A stretch of DNA of 64,000 nucleotides from CAIVVT01 sp963838205 (GCA_963838205.1 CAWIQF010000009.1:1-64000), one strand, 5' to 3'; counted from the stretch's first letter, positions 16,781-26,155 are shown. Notes: a model not told the origin generated them from the sequence alone. A program made the numbers and translations.

Positions 16781-18175
16781 CTACTTCACCCAAACCGGCA
16801 TATAGTTGTTCCCCTGCGTGGTCAATTGGCGGACCGCGGTGCCGTCGGCCAGCATGGTGAAAATCTGCGATGCGCGGCTGCGATTGGAGCTGAAAGCGAG
16901 GTGCCGGCCATCCGGAGCCCAGCTCGGGTTCTCATTGCGGCCCTCGCCGTGAGTCAACTGAACCGTTTCGCGCGATGAGACGTCCATGATAAAGAGATTC
17001 CAGTTGCCGGGCGCATAGCCGCGCGTCCAGGCGAAGGCCATGTGCTGGCCGTTGGGGTTCCAGGCAGGGTTGGAAGCTTCGCCTTCCCCGGTGGTCAGCC
17101 GCACCGGGTCTGCGCCATCGATATTCATCATATAGATCTGCTGCGGGCCGCCGCGGCCGGAGACGAAGAGCACGTCGCTGCCGTTCTTGGGATTCACCTT
17201 GGGCTCAACTTCGACGGCGCGCACATTGGTCAGGCGGCGCAGAGCTCCGCCGTCGAGGTCGCTCGTATAGATGTTGGTGTAGCGCCCGTCGAGCGAGGAG
17301 GCGAAGAGTACGGTCTTGCCATCCGGCGTGAAGCTCGGCGTGCCGTTGACCGAGGCCTGCGGATTGAGGAACGGGATGAAGCGCCCGGTGACGGTCGAAT
17401 ACATCATCAGGCGCGGCTGGCCCTTGGCGAAGGTGGTAAAGGCCAGACGCGTGCCGTCGGGAGAGACGGCCGGCATGGTGGAAATTGAATTAAACGAAGT
17501 CAGACGTTTCTGGTTTGCGCCGTCGAAGTCCATCACCCACAGCTCTTTCGTGCCCTTGCCCTGGCGATCGGAGACGAAGTAGATTTTCGAACCGGCGAGA
17601 GAAGGCATGCCGAATTTCGCGAGGATGTCGGAGGCATACTGGTGAGCGACCTGGCGCGCGCCTTCCTCGTTCAATTCGGCGTTGTAGAGTTTGCGGAACA
17701 AGCGCGCGCCGTTGAGGTCGGCGACGGCGGTGTTAAAGAGATGGCCGAAGGCGACGAACTGGCCGCCCTGCTCGGCCACGTACCCGAAGCCCAGATAGCT
17801 GGCCGAAACGGGGGCCGCGGCCCAATCGGAGAGGCAGCGACCGGCGCAGTCCCGGGCGACGGGTGCGCCGCGGCGCGCGGGCGGCTCGGGCGCGGTCCGC
17901 AGGTCGCTTTCCTGCTGCGGCGGGTTGAGGGGGAAGAAGCTTTTTGGCGCCATGTTGAAGACGCCGGAGCGCTCGATATCGTCGAAGACGGTCTTATTGA
18001 AGACATCGACGAACTGAGCGGCCGCGCCGGCGCCGCGGAAATCCGGCAGCGCGATGGTCTGCCTGGCGCCGCCGGTCAGTACGATTTTGATGTCGCTCTG
18101 CTGGGACTGGCTGGAGGCGGGACCGGCCAACAAGGCCGTGAGGAGAAGTGCGGGGATTAGAGGGAGTTGTTTCAT
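16781..18175 (-). CDS. tolB: Tol-Pal system beta-propeller protein TolB
   Basis: Periplasmic protein that links TolA and Pal. It has a signal peptide (1-22), an N-terminal alpha/beta domain (about 25-185) and a six-bladed propeller built from WD40-like PD40 repeats (for example SPDGTRLAFT, TPDGKTVLFAS, NPNGQHMAFAW, APDGRHLAFSS). The last residues QGNNYMPVWVK are typical of a TolB C-terminus. At 464 residues it is about 30 longer than the E. coli protein; the extra length lies in the N-terminal domain around residues 85-125 and includes two cysteines. It is 12 bases after tolA/tonB and 69 bases before pal, consistent with one transcript. Confidence 0.93.
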   Translation of the reverse strand: MKQLPLIPALLLTALLAGPASSQSQQSDIKIVLTGGARQTIALPDFRGAGAAAQFVDVFNKTVFDDIERSGVFNMAPKSFFPLNPPQQESDLRTAPEPPARRGAPVARDCAGRCLSDWAAAPVSASYLGFGYVAEQGGQFVAFGHLFNTAVADLNGARLFRKLYNAELNEEGARQVAHQYASDILAKFGMPSLAGSKIYFVSDRQGKGTKELWVMDFDGANQKRLTSFNSISTMPAVSPDGTRLAFTTFAKGQPRLMMYSTVTGRFIPFLNPQASVNGTPSFTPDGKTVLFASSLDGRYTNIYTSDLDGGALRRLTNVRAVEVEPKVNPKNGSDVLFVSGRGGPQQIYMMNIDGADPVRLTTGEGEASNPAWNPNGQHMAFAWTRGYAPGNWNLFIMDVSSRETVQLTHGEGRNENPSWAPDGRHLAFSSNRSRASQIFTMLADGTAVRQLTTQGNNYMPVWVK

Positions 18176-18187
18176 CGCGTCTTTATT

Positions 18188-18979
18188 TCATCGCTGCAGG
18201 GTGAACCAGAATTCAATTGTCGCCGAAGAACCCGAGTAGGCCGCCGGCAGGGCGTCGAACGGCGAGGCTTCCGCGACGGCGCGTTGCGCGGAGTAGTCGA
18301 GAACCATATTGCCGCTGGACTGAGCGACGCGGACGTTGCGCACCTGCCCGTTGCGCTGAATTTCAAAAGTCACAATCGCCGTCGGGAGCGTGCGGATGCG
18401 GGGATCCAGCGTGTCTGTATGCCACTTCTGCGCCACGCGATCGCGGACCAACATGGCGTAGGCGCCGAAGATGTTGCCGAACGGCGCGCCGCTGCCGACG
18501 CCGACGTTGCCCGCGCCGGGCGCGGGCGCGAACAAGGGCGATGCGGCCGCGGGACCGGTGCGGCTAGTGAGCTGATTGTCGGGCAGGGGCTCAGGATGCG
18601 CGCGCGGATTGCGATAGGAATCGCGGGCGTTCTTCCGAATGTGTTTGGACTTGAGCGCGATGGCGTCATCGGGCTCTTTGGGAGCCGGCTTGCTTTTCTG
18701 CGCAGGCGTGGTGAGGGGCTCCGGGACTTGCGATTCGGTGTCGCTGGCCACGCGGTTGGTCGGGCCACTGCGATTCATGAAGGGCAGCGCCTTGACTGAA
18801 GTGACGCCCACCGAGCCGCCGCCCATCGAATCGGGACTGCCCCAGGACTGGCGTTGCGCGAGGTGCGTGAGTCCGAGTAGAACGATCAGCGCGACCGTGC
18901 CGGCGTGGAGCGCCACAGATTCCATGAACGGCCGCCGGAGCGACTCGCGTTCGTCGAGAATCTCACGATGCGCGTCCAT
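18188..18979 (-). CDS. tolA: TonB/TolA C-terminal domain energy-transducing protein
   Basis: Transmits proton-motive force from the TolQ/TolR motor to the outer membrane. It has a short cytoplasmic N-terminus, one membrane helix (about 22-40, ALHAGTVALIVLLGLTHLA), a long Pro/Lys/Ala-rich periplasmic segment and a TonB-C/TolA-C domain (about 190-263) with VTFEIQRNGQVRNVRVAQSS and AVAEASPFDALP. The position between tolR and tolB argues for the TolA role, although the C-terminal domain reads more like TonB. At 263 residues it is shorter than E. coli TolA and lacks its long helical domain. It is spaced 18 bases from tolR. Confidence 0.85.
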   Translation of the reverse strand: MDAHREILDERESLRRPFMESVALHAGTVALIVLLGLTHLAQRQSWGSPDSMGGGSVGVTSVKALPFMNRSGPTNRVASDTESQVPEPLTTPAQKSKPAPKEPDDAIALKSKHIRKNARDSYRNPRAHPEPLPDNQLTSRTGPAAASPLFAPAPGAGNVGVGSGAPFGNIFGAYAMLVRDRVAQKWHTDTLDPRIRTLPTAIVTFEIQRNGQVRNVRVAQSSGNMVLDYSAQRAVAEASPFDALPAAYSGSSATIEFWFTLQR

Positions 18980-18997
18980 AATTCTCCCCGCCGGAAC

Positions 18998-19435
18998 CTA
19001 CTTGGGCCGGCCGTCGTCGGGCTGCGTCACCATGCGCGGCTCGATTTTCTCGTCGCCCAGCGTTGCGATCACCGGCGCCAGCACGCCCCACATGACGGCC
19101 TTGTCCGCGCGCACGTAAACCGCCTTGGCAGTGGGAAATCTGCGCCGGACCTCAGAGCCGAGCTGATGAATGTTGGCCGGCTTGTCGTTCAGGAACAGCT
19201 CGCCGGCGCGCGTGATGGAAATCACCGGCAGTTCCTGGGCGCTGTCGCGAACCTGCTTGACCTTGGGAACTTCGATCTCGAGGCCGAACTCCATCACGTG
19301 CGCCGTCAGCATGAAAATGACGAGCAGCACGAGCACGACGTCGACCAGCGGAACGATGTTGATCTCGGCCATCGAAGCCATGCCGCCGCGCCCGCCGCGC
19401 GGGCTGGACATTCCGTTTTGCGTCGAGAAGGCCAC
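18998..19435 (-). CDS. tolR: ExbD/TolR family motor protein
   Basis: Small inner-membrane protein of the proton-driven TolQ-TolR (ExbB-ExbD) motor. One membrane helix (about 25-45) contains the essential aspartate in the stretch INIVPLVDVVLVLLVIFM, followed by a periplasmic domain with AVYVRADKAVMWG. The start is GTG at 19435; GAGGAG at the end of tolQ precedes it. Only six bases separate it from tolQ, so the two are co-translated. At 145 residues the length is normal. Confidence 0.92.
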   Translation of the reverse strand: MAFSTQNGMSSPRGGRGGMASMAEINIVPLVDVVLVLLVIFMLTAHVMEFGLEIEVPKVKQVRDSAQELPVISITRAGELFLNDKPANIHQLGSEVRRRFPTAKAVYVRADKAVMWGVLAPVIATLGDEKIEPRMVTQPDDGRPK

Positions 19436-19441
19436 CGCGCG

Positions 19442-20122
19442 CTACTCCTCACCGCGTTCGGTCATGTTGAGAAACTCGAGCGAGAAGTCGTCCATGCGGG
19501 CGCCTAACTCGCGAATCCGGTGCGTGAACTGATTGTAGGCGATGGCCGCGGGAATGGCGGCGGCGAGCCCGGCGGCGGTGGCGATCAGCGCTTCCGAGAT
19601 GCCGGGCGCGACGGCGCGCAGGCTCGAACTGCCTTGCATGCCGAGGCCCTGGAAGGAGTCGATGACGCCGAGCACGGTGCCGAACAGGCCCACGAAGGGC
19701 GACACCGACGCGGTGGTCGCGAGCCAGCTCATATTGCGCTCGAGCCCGGCCAGTTCTTCGCTGATGCCCATCTGCAGCGAACGCTCGACGGCGACCTTGT
19801 TGACGATATGACCGTGCGCCTCGACCTGGCGGGCGGCCTCCTCGTATCCCAACGAAAAAACGCCGGTGAGCGGAGAGGCGTGAAACTGCTCCGCGACCGC
19901 GGCAATGGCGTCCAGGCGGGGCGCCTTGCGAAAGGCGCGCAGGAACGAACGGTTAGCCTGAGAGGCAGCTCCGAACTGGCGCCACTTGGCAAAGATGACG
20001 GTCCAGCTCATAAGGGAAGCGACCACCAGAAAGAGGAGGACGATCTTCGAGACCAGCGACGCGTTCATCAGCAGATCCCACAGCGGCAACTGCAGAAAAG
20101 CGCCGGCGAATGGAAGGCTCAA
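19442..20122 (-). CDS. tolQ: MotA/TolQ/ExbB family proton channel protein
   Basis: Proton channel subunit of the Tol motor. It has three membrane helices (about 18-42, 130-155 and 165-195), the second pair holding the conserved segments ATTASVSPFVGLFGTVLG and ALIATAAGLAAAIPAAIAYN. At 226 residues it has the usual length. The start is TTG at 20122 with AAGGAG seven bases upstream. It is the first gene of the tolQRAB-pal cluster, and recN begins divergently about 115 bases away. Confidence 0.93.
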   Translation of the reverse strand: MSLPFAGAFLQLPLWDLLMNASLVSKIVLLFLVVASLMSWTVIFAKWRQFGAASQANRSFLRAFRKAPRLDAIAAVAEQFHASPLTGVFSLGYEEAARQVEAHGHIVNKVAVERSLQMGISEELAGLERNMSWLATTASVSPFVGLFGTVLGVIDSFQGLGMQGSSSLRAVAPGISEALIATAAGLAAAIPAAIAYNQFTHRIRELGARMDDFSLEFLNMTERGEE

Positions 20123-20222
20123 AACAGAACTCCTTGGAATTGTCGGGAGGATCCCAATCCCTGTCTACCATGATAACGGGCTTGGAATTAAGGCGGCGCG
20201 GCGAGCGGGTGGCGCAAACGAC

Positions 20223-20228
20223 TATAAT
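20223..20228 (+). promoter_or_regulatory. -10 box (TATAAT) of recN
   Basis: A perfect TATAAT lies nine bases before the recN ATG, with no purine-rich ribosome-binding site between. Transcription would start about three bases or fewer before the ATG, giving a leaderless or nearly leaderless mRNA. No clear -35 box is seen at 17 bases. Confidence 0.5.
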
Positions 20229-20237
20229 CTGGCTCGG

Positions 20238-21920
20238 ATGCTCGTCGAACTCGTAGTCGAGAACTTCGCGGTGGTGGAGCGCCTGCGGCTGAGCCTGCAG
20301 GCGGGGCTGAATGCGCTCACCGGCGAGACGGGCAGCGGCAAGTCGCTGGTGGTGGATGCGTTTGGATTGTTGCTGGGAGGGCGCGCTACCACGGACGCGA
20401 TCCGGACCGGCGCGGAGCGGGCGTTCGTCTCGGGGCGGTTTGAGCTGCCGGACGACGCCGCGTTGCGCGCGCTGCTGGCCGATGCGGGGATCGAGGCCGA
20501 AGACGGAGAGCTGGTGATCGAGCGCGAGATCCTGGCCAACGGCAAGAGCCGGGCTTACGCGGGCAGCCGTCCGGTCACGTTGACGCTGCTGCGGGACCTG
20601 GCGCCGTATCTGGGCGACATTCACGGCCAGCACGATCAGCAAAAGCTCCTCTATTCAGACGCACAGCGCGAGCTGCTGGACGAGGCCGGCGGCGCGGAAG
20701 CCGAACTGGCGGCGGTGGGAGCGGCGTGGCGGGAATGGCGCGAGGCGGCCGCGGCGCTCGAAGAACTTGACCGCAGCGAGCAGGAGAAGTTACGGCTGGC
20801 CGACCTGTGGGTCATACAGCGCAAGGAAATCGAGGCGCTCGAGCTGCAGCCGGGCGAGGACGCGCAGCTCGAAAACGAGGCGCGCGTGCTCAGCAACGTG
20901 GCACGGCTCACGGAGAACGCGACGGCGGCGCACGAGGCATTGAGCGACTCCGAGGACGCGGCGGCGAAGAGCATTGCGCGGGCGTTGAAGAAGCTCGAAG
21001 ACCTGGTTCCGATCGACGACAAGATGCGCGGGGTGGTCGAAATCCTGGAACCGGCGCGGATCGCCGTGGCCGAAGCGGCGCACGAGTTGCGTCATTATCT
21101 GGGGGCGCTCGAGGCCGACCCGGCGCGGGTCGAAGTGGTGGAAGCGCGGCTGGCGCACATCGAAAAGCTGAAACGTAAATACGGGAATACGATTGAGGAG
21201 ATTCTGGCGTTTGTGGCCGATGTGCGCTCGAAACTCGATGCGGTGGAGAGCGCCGCCGAGCGGCGGGTGGAGTTGCAGAAGCGCATCGGGCAGCTCGAAG
21301 TCGCTTACCGGAAGGCCGCGCTGGCTCTGCGAGCAGTACGCGAGAAGGCGGCGAAGGCATTGCAAAAGGCCGTGGAGACGGAGCTCGCCGGGCTGGCCAT
21401 GAAGGGCGCCGTGTTCCGCGCCGCTTTACGCGAAACAGAACCGTCGAGCCACGGAGTGGACCACGTGGAGTTCCTGGTGAGCGCCAACCCGGGCGAGGAA
21501 CCGCGGGCGCTGGACCACGTCGCCAGCGGCGGGGAACTGTCGCGGATCGCGCTGGCCCTGAAGACGTGCGTGGCCTCGCGCCCGGCCAAGAACGGCGGAC
21601 GAACGCTGGTTTTCGACGAGGTGGACGCGGGCGTGGGCGGCGCGGCGGCGGAGATGATCGGCCGCCGGCTGAAGCGGATTTCGCGGTCGAGCCAGGTGCT
21701 GTGCGTGACGCACCTGGCGCAAATCGCGGGCTTCGCCGATCATCACTACCGCGTGGAAAAAAAGGAAGCCGGCGGCCGGGCATCGACGACGGTTCAGGAA
21801 TTGAAGGCCGAGCAGCGGGTGCGCGAAATCGGACGAATGCTGTCTGGGCAAAGCCTGTCCGAGGAGGCGCTGCGGCACGCGGCGCGGCTGGTGGAGGAAT
21901 GCGGCCGGGCCGCAGTGTGA
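20238..21920 (+). CDS. recN: DNA repair protein RecN
   Basis: SMC-like ATPase that gathers DNA ends during double-strand break repair. From the ATG at 20238 the protein begins MLVELVVENFAVVERL, the normal RecN start, with Walker A GETGSGKS at 29-36. A long coiled coil fills about 160-370. The C-terminal head has the signature ASGGELSRIALALK and Walker B TLVFDEVDAGVGG. At 560 residues it is of normal length. The frame is open further upstream, but that segment looks like non-coding DNA. A TATAAT nine bases before the start suggests a leaderless message. rlmH follows after seven bases. Confidence 0.94.
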   Translation: MLVELVVENFAVVERLRLSLQAGLNALTGETGSGKSLVVDAFGLLLGGRATTDAIRTGAERAFVSGRFELPDDAALRALLADAGIEAEDGELVIEREILANGKSRAYAGSRPVTLTLLRDLAPYLGDIHGQHDQQKLLYSDAQRELLDEAGGAEAELAAVGAAWREWREAAAALEELDRSEQEKLRLADLWVIQRKEIEALELQPGEDAQLENEARVLSNVARLTENATAAHEALSDSEDAAAKSIARALKKLEDLVPIDDKMRGVVEILEPARIAVAEAAHELRHYLGALEADPARVEVVEARLAHIEKLKRKYGNTIEEILAFVADVRSKLDAVESAAERRVELQKRIGQLEVAYRKAALALRAVREKAAKALQKAVETELAGLAMKGAVFRAALRETEPSSHGVDHVEFLVSANPGEEPRALDHVASGGELSRIALALKTCVASRPAKNGGRTLVFDEVDAGVGGAAAEMIGRRLKRISRSSQVLCVTHLAQIAGFADHHYRVEKKEAGGRASTTVQELKAEQRVREIGRMLSGQSLSEEALRHAARLVEECGRAAV

Positions 21921-21927
21921 CGAGCGC

Positions 21928-22347
21928 GTGAAACTCTGGCTGTATTTCATCGGCAAACCGCGGGATGCCCACGCCAACGGCATGGCGGAGGAGTTCCTCA
22001 AGCGCAGCGCGCGCTATATGGAATGCGCGATGCGGGAGATTCAGCCGGCGCGATTCGACGTGTTCGCGAAGCATGCCGCGGCGCGCAAAGTGTTTCTCGA
22101 TCCGGCCGGGAAAATGATGGACTCCCAGCGCTTCGCGGGGCTGTTGAGCGAGGCCGAACTGCACGCGCGCGATCTCGTATTCCTGGTCGGCGGACACGAC
22201 GGACTGCCGGCCGAATGGAAGCCACGGGCGGACCTGCTGCTCTCGCTTTCGCCGCTGACGATGCCGCACGAACTGGCGCGGGCCGTGCTCGCCGAACAGA
22301 TTTACCGGGGCCTGACGATGCTGCACGGGCACCCCTACGCGCGCTGA
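21928..22347 (+). CDS. rlmH: 23S rRNA (pseudouridine-1915 N3)-methyltransferase RlmH
   Basis: SPOUT methyltransferase that methylates pseudouridine 1915 of 23S rRNA on the assembled ribosome using S-adenosylmethionine. The conserved features are the N-terminal strand KLWLYFIGKPRD, the SAM-binding FLVGGHDGLP and the C-terminal knot ELARAVLAEQIYRGLTMLHG ending HPYAR. At 139 residues it is slightly shorter than the 155-residue standard. The start is GTG, seven bases after the recN stop. RluD, which makes the pseudouridine it modifies, is encoded at 5.8-6.7 kb. Confidence 0.92.
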   Translation: MKLWLYFIGKPRDAHANGMAEEFLKRSARYMECAMREIQPARFDVFAKHAAARKVFLDPAGKMMDSQRFAGLLSEAELHARDLVFLVGGHDGLPAEWKPRADLLLSLSPLTMPHELARAVLAEQIYRGLTMLHGHPYAR

Positions 22348-22404
22348 GGGCGGATGGCGCGCATTGCCACCGCGATTGCCGGCGCTGTAGCTTGAAGAGT
22401 GGGC

Positions 22405-23268
22405 ATGGACTGGTTCAAGATTCCGCGCAAGGTCGCACGCGTCAGCGATGACGAGAGGCACGTCCGCACCGAGGGGCTGTGGATCAAGTGCGAAGGCTGC
22501 CACCAGATCATCTGGCGCAAGGAGCTGGAAGAGACGTTGCAGTGCTGTCCGAAGTGCGACTATCACTTCAAGATCGACGCGCAGGCGCGGCTGAGAATGC
22601 TGCTGGACGGCGAATGGGTGGAGCACGACCGGGAGCTGAGCTCGACCGACCCGCTGGAGTTCGTTGACGCGAAACCGTACCGGCAGCGGCTGGCCGCGAT
22701 GCAGAAGGCGTTGAAGATGAAGGACGCCATCTACGCGGTCGAGGGCAAGCTGGCCGGGCGCAACGTGAACGTGTGCAGCCTGGAGCTCAAGTTCATCGGC
22801 GGCAGCATGGGCGCGGTGATGGGCGAGAAGATCACGCGCGCCATCGAGCGCTCGCTGACCAGCCGCAGCCCGTTGATCATCGTCTCGGCGTCGGGCGGAG
22901 CGCGGATGCAGGAAGGCGCGGTGAGCCTGATGCAACTGGGCAAGATCTGCTGCGCGCTGATGCGGCTGGACCAGGCGAAGGTGCCGTTTATCAGTGTGCT
23001 GACCGATCCGACGACGGGCGGGGTGACGGCGAGTTTCGCGATGCTGGGCGACTTGAACATCGCCGAACCGGGCGCGCTGATCGGTTTCGCCGGACCGCGC
23101 GTGATTGAGCAAACGATCCGCCAGAAGCTGCCGCAAGGCTTCCAGAGGGCGGAGTTCGTGCTGCAGCATGGGTTCCTGGATGCAGTGGTGAGGCGCCGCG
23201 AGCTGAAGCTCCACATCGCCCAGGCGCTCGAGTTCCTGTGCGGCCCCGCCGCCCAGACGCAGGCATGA
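22405..23268 (+). CDS. accD: Acetyl-CoA carboxylase carboxyltransferase subunit beta
   Basis: Carboxyltransferase subunit of acetyl-CoA carboxylase, which makes malonyl-CoA for fatty-acid synthesis together with AccA. It starts MDWFKIPRK and has the four-cysteine zinc finger (CEGC ... CCPKC, about residues 29-51) and the crotonase-like core with SASGGARMQEG, TDPTTGGVTASFA and GFAGPRVIEQT. At 287 residues it is normal. A GTG two codons upstream (22399) is possible, but MDWF is the usual start and GAAGAG lies upstream. accA is not in the window. Confidence 0.95.
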   Translation: MDWFKIPRKVARVSDDERHVRTEGLWIKCEGCHQIIWRKELEETLQCCPKCDYHFKIDAQARLRMLLDGEWVEHDRELSSTDPLEFVDAKPYRQRLAAMQKALKMKDAIYAVEGKLAGRNVNVCSLELKFIGGSMGAVMGEKITRAIERSLTSRSPLIIVSASGGARMQEGAVSLMQLGKICCALMRLDQAKVPFISVLTDPTTGGVTASFAMLGDLNIAEPGALIGFAGPRVIEQTIRQKLPQGFQRAEFVLQHGFLDAVVRRRELKLHIAQALEFLCGPAAQTQA

Positions 23269-23320
23269 GCGCGCACAGCGAGCGCGTTCCCCAACCGGCC
23301 ATTATCGGACGGCACACAGC

Positions 23321-25270
23321 ATGATCTCGCTTGTCAACGCGGCCAAGCGATTCGGGCCAAGAATCCTTTTTGAAAACGTCACGTGGATGGTGACGGCGCA
23401 GGATCGGGTCGGCCTGGTGGGCTCCAACGGGAGCGGCAAGACGACGCTGATGAAGCTCCTAGCGGGCCTCGAGACGCTGGACGCGGGCGACTGCAGTTCG
23501 CAAAAAGGCATCAGCGCCGGTTACCTGCCGCAGGACGGATTGCAGCTTTCCGGCCGCAGCGTATTCCAGGAGTGCCTCTCGGTTTTCGACAGCCTGAAGG
23601 ACATGGAGCGCGAGATCGAGGAGCTCGCGCACGGGCTTTCCGATCTCGATCCCACTTCCGACGAGTACGCCGCGGCGGCCAATCGATACGCCAACCTGGA
23701 CGCGCTGTTCCGCAACCGCGACGGCTACGCTTTGGAAGCCAAGGTCGGCAGCGTGCTCAGCGGTCTCGGCTTTCAAAAAGACGAGTGGAGCAAGCAGACC
23801 GAGCACTTCTCGGGCGGCTGGCAGATGCGCATCGCGCTGGCCAAGCTGCTGCTCGAACAGCCCAGCCTGCTGTTACTTGACGAGCCGACCAACCACCTCG
23901 ACCTCGAGGCGCGCAACTGGCTGGAGTCGTATCTGACCTCGTACCCGAACGCGTTCGTGCTGATCTCGCACGACCGCTATTTTCTCGACGTCACCGTTTC
24001 GCGGACCGTGGAACTGTGGAACAAGGGGCTGCATTTTTATTCCGGCAACTACGAGTCGTATCTGAAGCAGAAAGAGGAGCGCCGGGCCAGCCTGGAGGCC
24101 GCCAGCCGCAACCAGAAGGAGCGCATTCAGCAACTCGAGGCCTTCATCAACCGCTTCCGCTACACAGCCACGAAGGCCAGACAGGTGCAGAGCCGCATCA
24201 AGGAACTCGAGAAGATCGAGCGCATCGAAATTCCGCCCGAGGAAAAGACGATCCACTTCAGCTTCCCGCAACCCAAGCCCAGCGGGCGCATCGTGGCTGA
24301 GTTCAGCGGAGTTTCAAAGGCGTATGGCGAGAAGCGCGTGCTTGAGAGCGTCGCATTTCAGATCGAACGCGGCGACCGCGTGGCGCTGGTCGGCGTCAAT
24401 GGGGCGGGCAAGAGCACGCTGATCAAACTGTTGGCCGGGATCGAGCCGCTGACGGCGGGCGACTACCGCATCGGCCACAACGTCCAGCCGGACTACTTCG
24501 CGCAGGATCAGTACAAGGAACTCGACTCGGCGGCCCAGTTGCTGGACGATCTGACGTCCGTCGCCAACGGCAAGACCGTCACTGAGCTGCGCACGCTGCT
24601 GGGGTGTTTTCTGTTCGGCGCGGACGACGTGTTCAAGACGATCGGCGTGCTCTCCGGCGGCGAGAGAAACCGCTATGCGCTGGCGCGAATGCTGCTGAAC
24701 CCGTCGAACTTTCTGTTGCTCGACGAACCCACGAATCATCTCGACATGCGGGCCAAGGACGTGCTGCTCGAGTCGCTCGAGCAATTCACTGGAACCGTCG
24801 TCTTCGTCAGCCACGACCGCTATTTCATCGACCGGCTGGCGACGAAAGTCTTCGAAGTGAAGGACGGGACGGTGAACGTCTATCCGGGAAACTACGAGGA
24901 TTTCCTGTTCCGGAAGCAGCAGGAGGCGGCGGGGCCAACGACTGGCCTGCTGAGCGCCAGTGGCATGGCCGGTGGTTCGGGCCTGGCGCCGTCGCTCGAC
25001 GATGTACCGCGCGGGGAGGCCGACGAAGGCCGGGCACGGCGCCTGAATCCGATCAAGTTGAAACAACTGGAAGATCGCGCCGCTGAGTTGGAAAACGAAT
25101 CGGCGAAGCTCGAGGCCGCGATCGCGCAACTGGAAACCGGCCTGCAAAGTTACACGAGCGCGGAGGAGACGCGCCGGCAGATGGAACTTCTGGCGGAGAG
25201 CAGAGCCCGCCTGACGGAAGTCCTGGCCGAGTGGGAGCGGGTCAGCGCACAATTGGAAGAGGCGCGCTGA
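23321..25270 (+). CDS. ABC-F family ATP-binding protein (ribosome-associated, Uup/EttA type)
   Basis: Soluble protein with two ATP-binding cassettes and no membrane domain, a family that acts on the ribosome. The first cassette has Walker A GSNGSGKT, signature FSGGWQMRIALA and Walker B with DEPTNHLDLEA. The second has GVNGAGKST, LSGGERNRYALARM and DEPTNHLDMRA. The linker between them (about 235-315) is the expected basic coiled coil, and the C-terminus carries another coiled coil (about 575-649) as in Uup or YheS. At 649 residues it fits Uup/YheS better than EttA. It ends 38 bases before the convergent dapD. Confidence 0.92.
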   Translation: MISLVNAAKRFGPRILFENVTWMVTAQDRVGLVGSNGSGKTTLMKLLAGLETLDAGDCSSQKGISAGYLPQDGLQLSGRSVFQECLSVFDSLKDMEREIEELAHGLSDLDPTSDEYAAAANRYANLDALFRNRDGYALEAKVGSVLSGLGFQKDEWSKQTEHFSGGWQMRIALAKLLLEQPSLLLLDEPTNHLDLEARNWLESYLTSYPNAFVLISHDRYFLDVTVSRTVELWNKGLHFYSGNYESYLKQKEERRASLEAASRNQKERIQQLEAFINRFRYTATKARQVQSRIKELEKIERIEIPPEEKTIHFSFPQPKPSGRIVAEFSGVSKAYGEKRVLESVAFQIERGDRVALVGVNGAGKSTLIKLLAGIEPLTAGDYRIGHNVQPDYFAQDQYKELDSAAQLLDDLTSVANGKTVTELRTLLGCFLFGADDVFKTIGVLSGGERNRYALARMLLNPSNFLLLDEPTNHLDMRAKDVLLESLEQFTGTVVFVSHDRYFIDRLATKVFEVKDGTVNVYPGNYEDFLFRKQQEAAGPTTGLLSASGMAGGSGLAPSLDDVPRGEADEGRARRLNPIKLKQLEDRAAELENESAKLEAAIAQLETGLQSYTSAEETRRQMELLAESRARLTEVLAEWERVSAQLEEAR

Positions 25271-25307
25271 GCGGCCGCGGCTGCCCGGCGCAACTCAGCC
25301 TGTTCGA

Positions 25308-26144
25308 CTATCGCAGATATTCTTCCAGGCGGATTTTTTCGTCGGTCCGGCTATCGCGATATTTTACGATGACCGGCGTGTACAGCGAGATGCCCCATTC
25401 GCGCCCCTTGCCGCGCGTGACCGCGCGCGAGCCCGCGACCACGACTGCGCCCTCGGGAATCATGAGCGGCACATCGTCCGTGGCGCTGTAGACTGCGTCG
25501 CGGACTAAATCGTAAACCGGCGTGGAGCGGTTGAGGATGACGCCCGAGCCGAGCACCGCGCGCCGCTTCACAATCGTCCCTTCATAGACGCCGCAGTTGC
25601 CGCCCACCAGCACTTCGTCCTCGATGATGACCGGCATCGCGCCGACCGGCTCGAGCACGCCGCCCAACTGGGCCGCGGCGGAGATATGGCACGACTCGCC
25701 GACCTGCGCGCAACTGCCGACCAGGGCGTGCGAGTCGATCATCGTGCCCGCGCCGACCCACGCGCCCGTATTGATAAACATCGGCGGCATGCAGGTCACG
25801 CCGCGCCCCAGGTAGCAGCCGTCGCGGATGCTCGAACCGCCGGGCACGATGCGCACGCCGCTGGCGGCGTCCAGCCGCTTCACGGGATAGGTCGCCTTGT
25901 CGAAGAACGGCTGCCGGGCCGTGTGCACCGACATGTCCACAATGGCGCCCATGCGGAAACCGAGCAGGATACCTTTCTTGACCCACGGATTCACGCGCCA
26001 GCCGGTGGGGCTCGAGGCATCCGGCGCGGCGGCGCGCGCGTGGCCCGTGTTCAGAGCATCTTTGAATCGGGCAAAGAGCGCGAAGTGCTCGGGCGAGTAA
26101 GATGCCGGGGCGGTGTCGAACAGTGCTTCAATTTCGTGTTGCAA
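25308..26144 (-). CDS. dapD: 2,3,4,5-tetrahydropyridine-2,6-dicarboxylate N-succinyltransferase
   Basis: Succinylates tetrahydrodipicolinate from succinyl-CoA in the succinylase branch of diaminopimelate/lysine synthesis. The left-handed beta-helix hexapeptide repeats run through about 110-240 (MPPMFINTGAWVGAGTMIDS, ALVGSCAQVG, LGGVLEPVGAMPVIIED), ending with SLYTPVIVKYRD. At 278 residues from the TTG at 26144 it matches the usual 274; GAGG lies eight bases upstream of that TTG. An ATG at 26177 would add 11 residues, overlap dapA and lacks a ribosome-binding site. It is the last gene of the lysine operon. Confidence 0.92.
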   Translation of the reverse strand: MQHEIEALFDTAPASYSPEHFALFARFKDALNTGHARAAAPDASSPTGWRVNPWVKKGILLGFRMGAIVDMSVHTARQPFFDKATYPVKRLDAASGVRIVPGGSSIRDGCYLGRGVTCMPPMFINTGAWVGAGTMIDSHALVGSCAQVGESCHISAAAQLGGVLEPVGAMPVIIEDEVLVGGNCGVYEGTIVKRRAVLGSGVILNRSTPVYDLVRDAVYSATDDVPLMIPEGAVVVAGSRAVTRGKGREWGISLYTPVIVKYRDSRTDEKIRLEEYLR

Positions 26145-26155
26145 TCGGAGAACCT

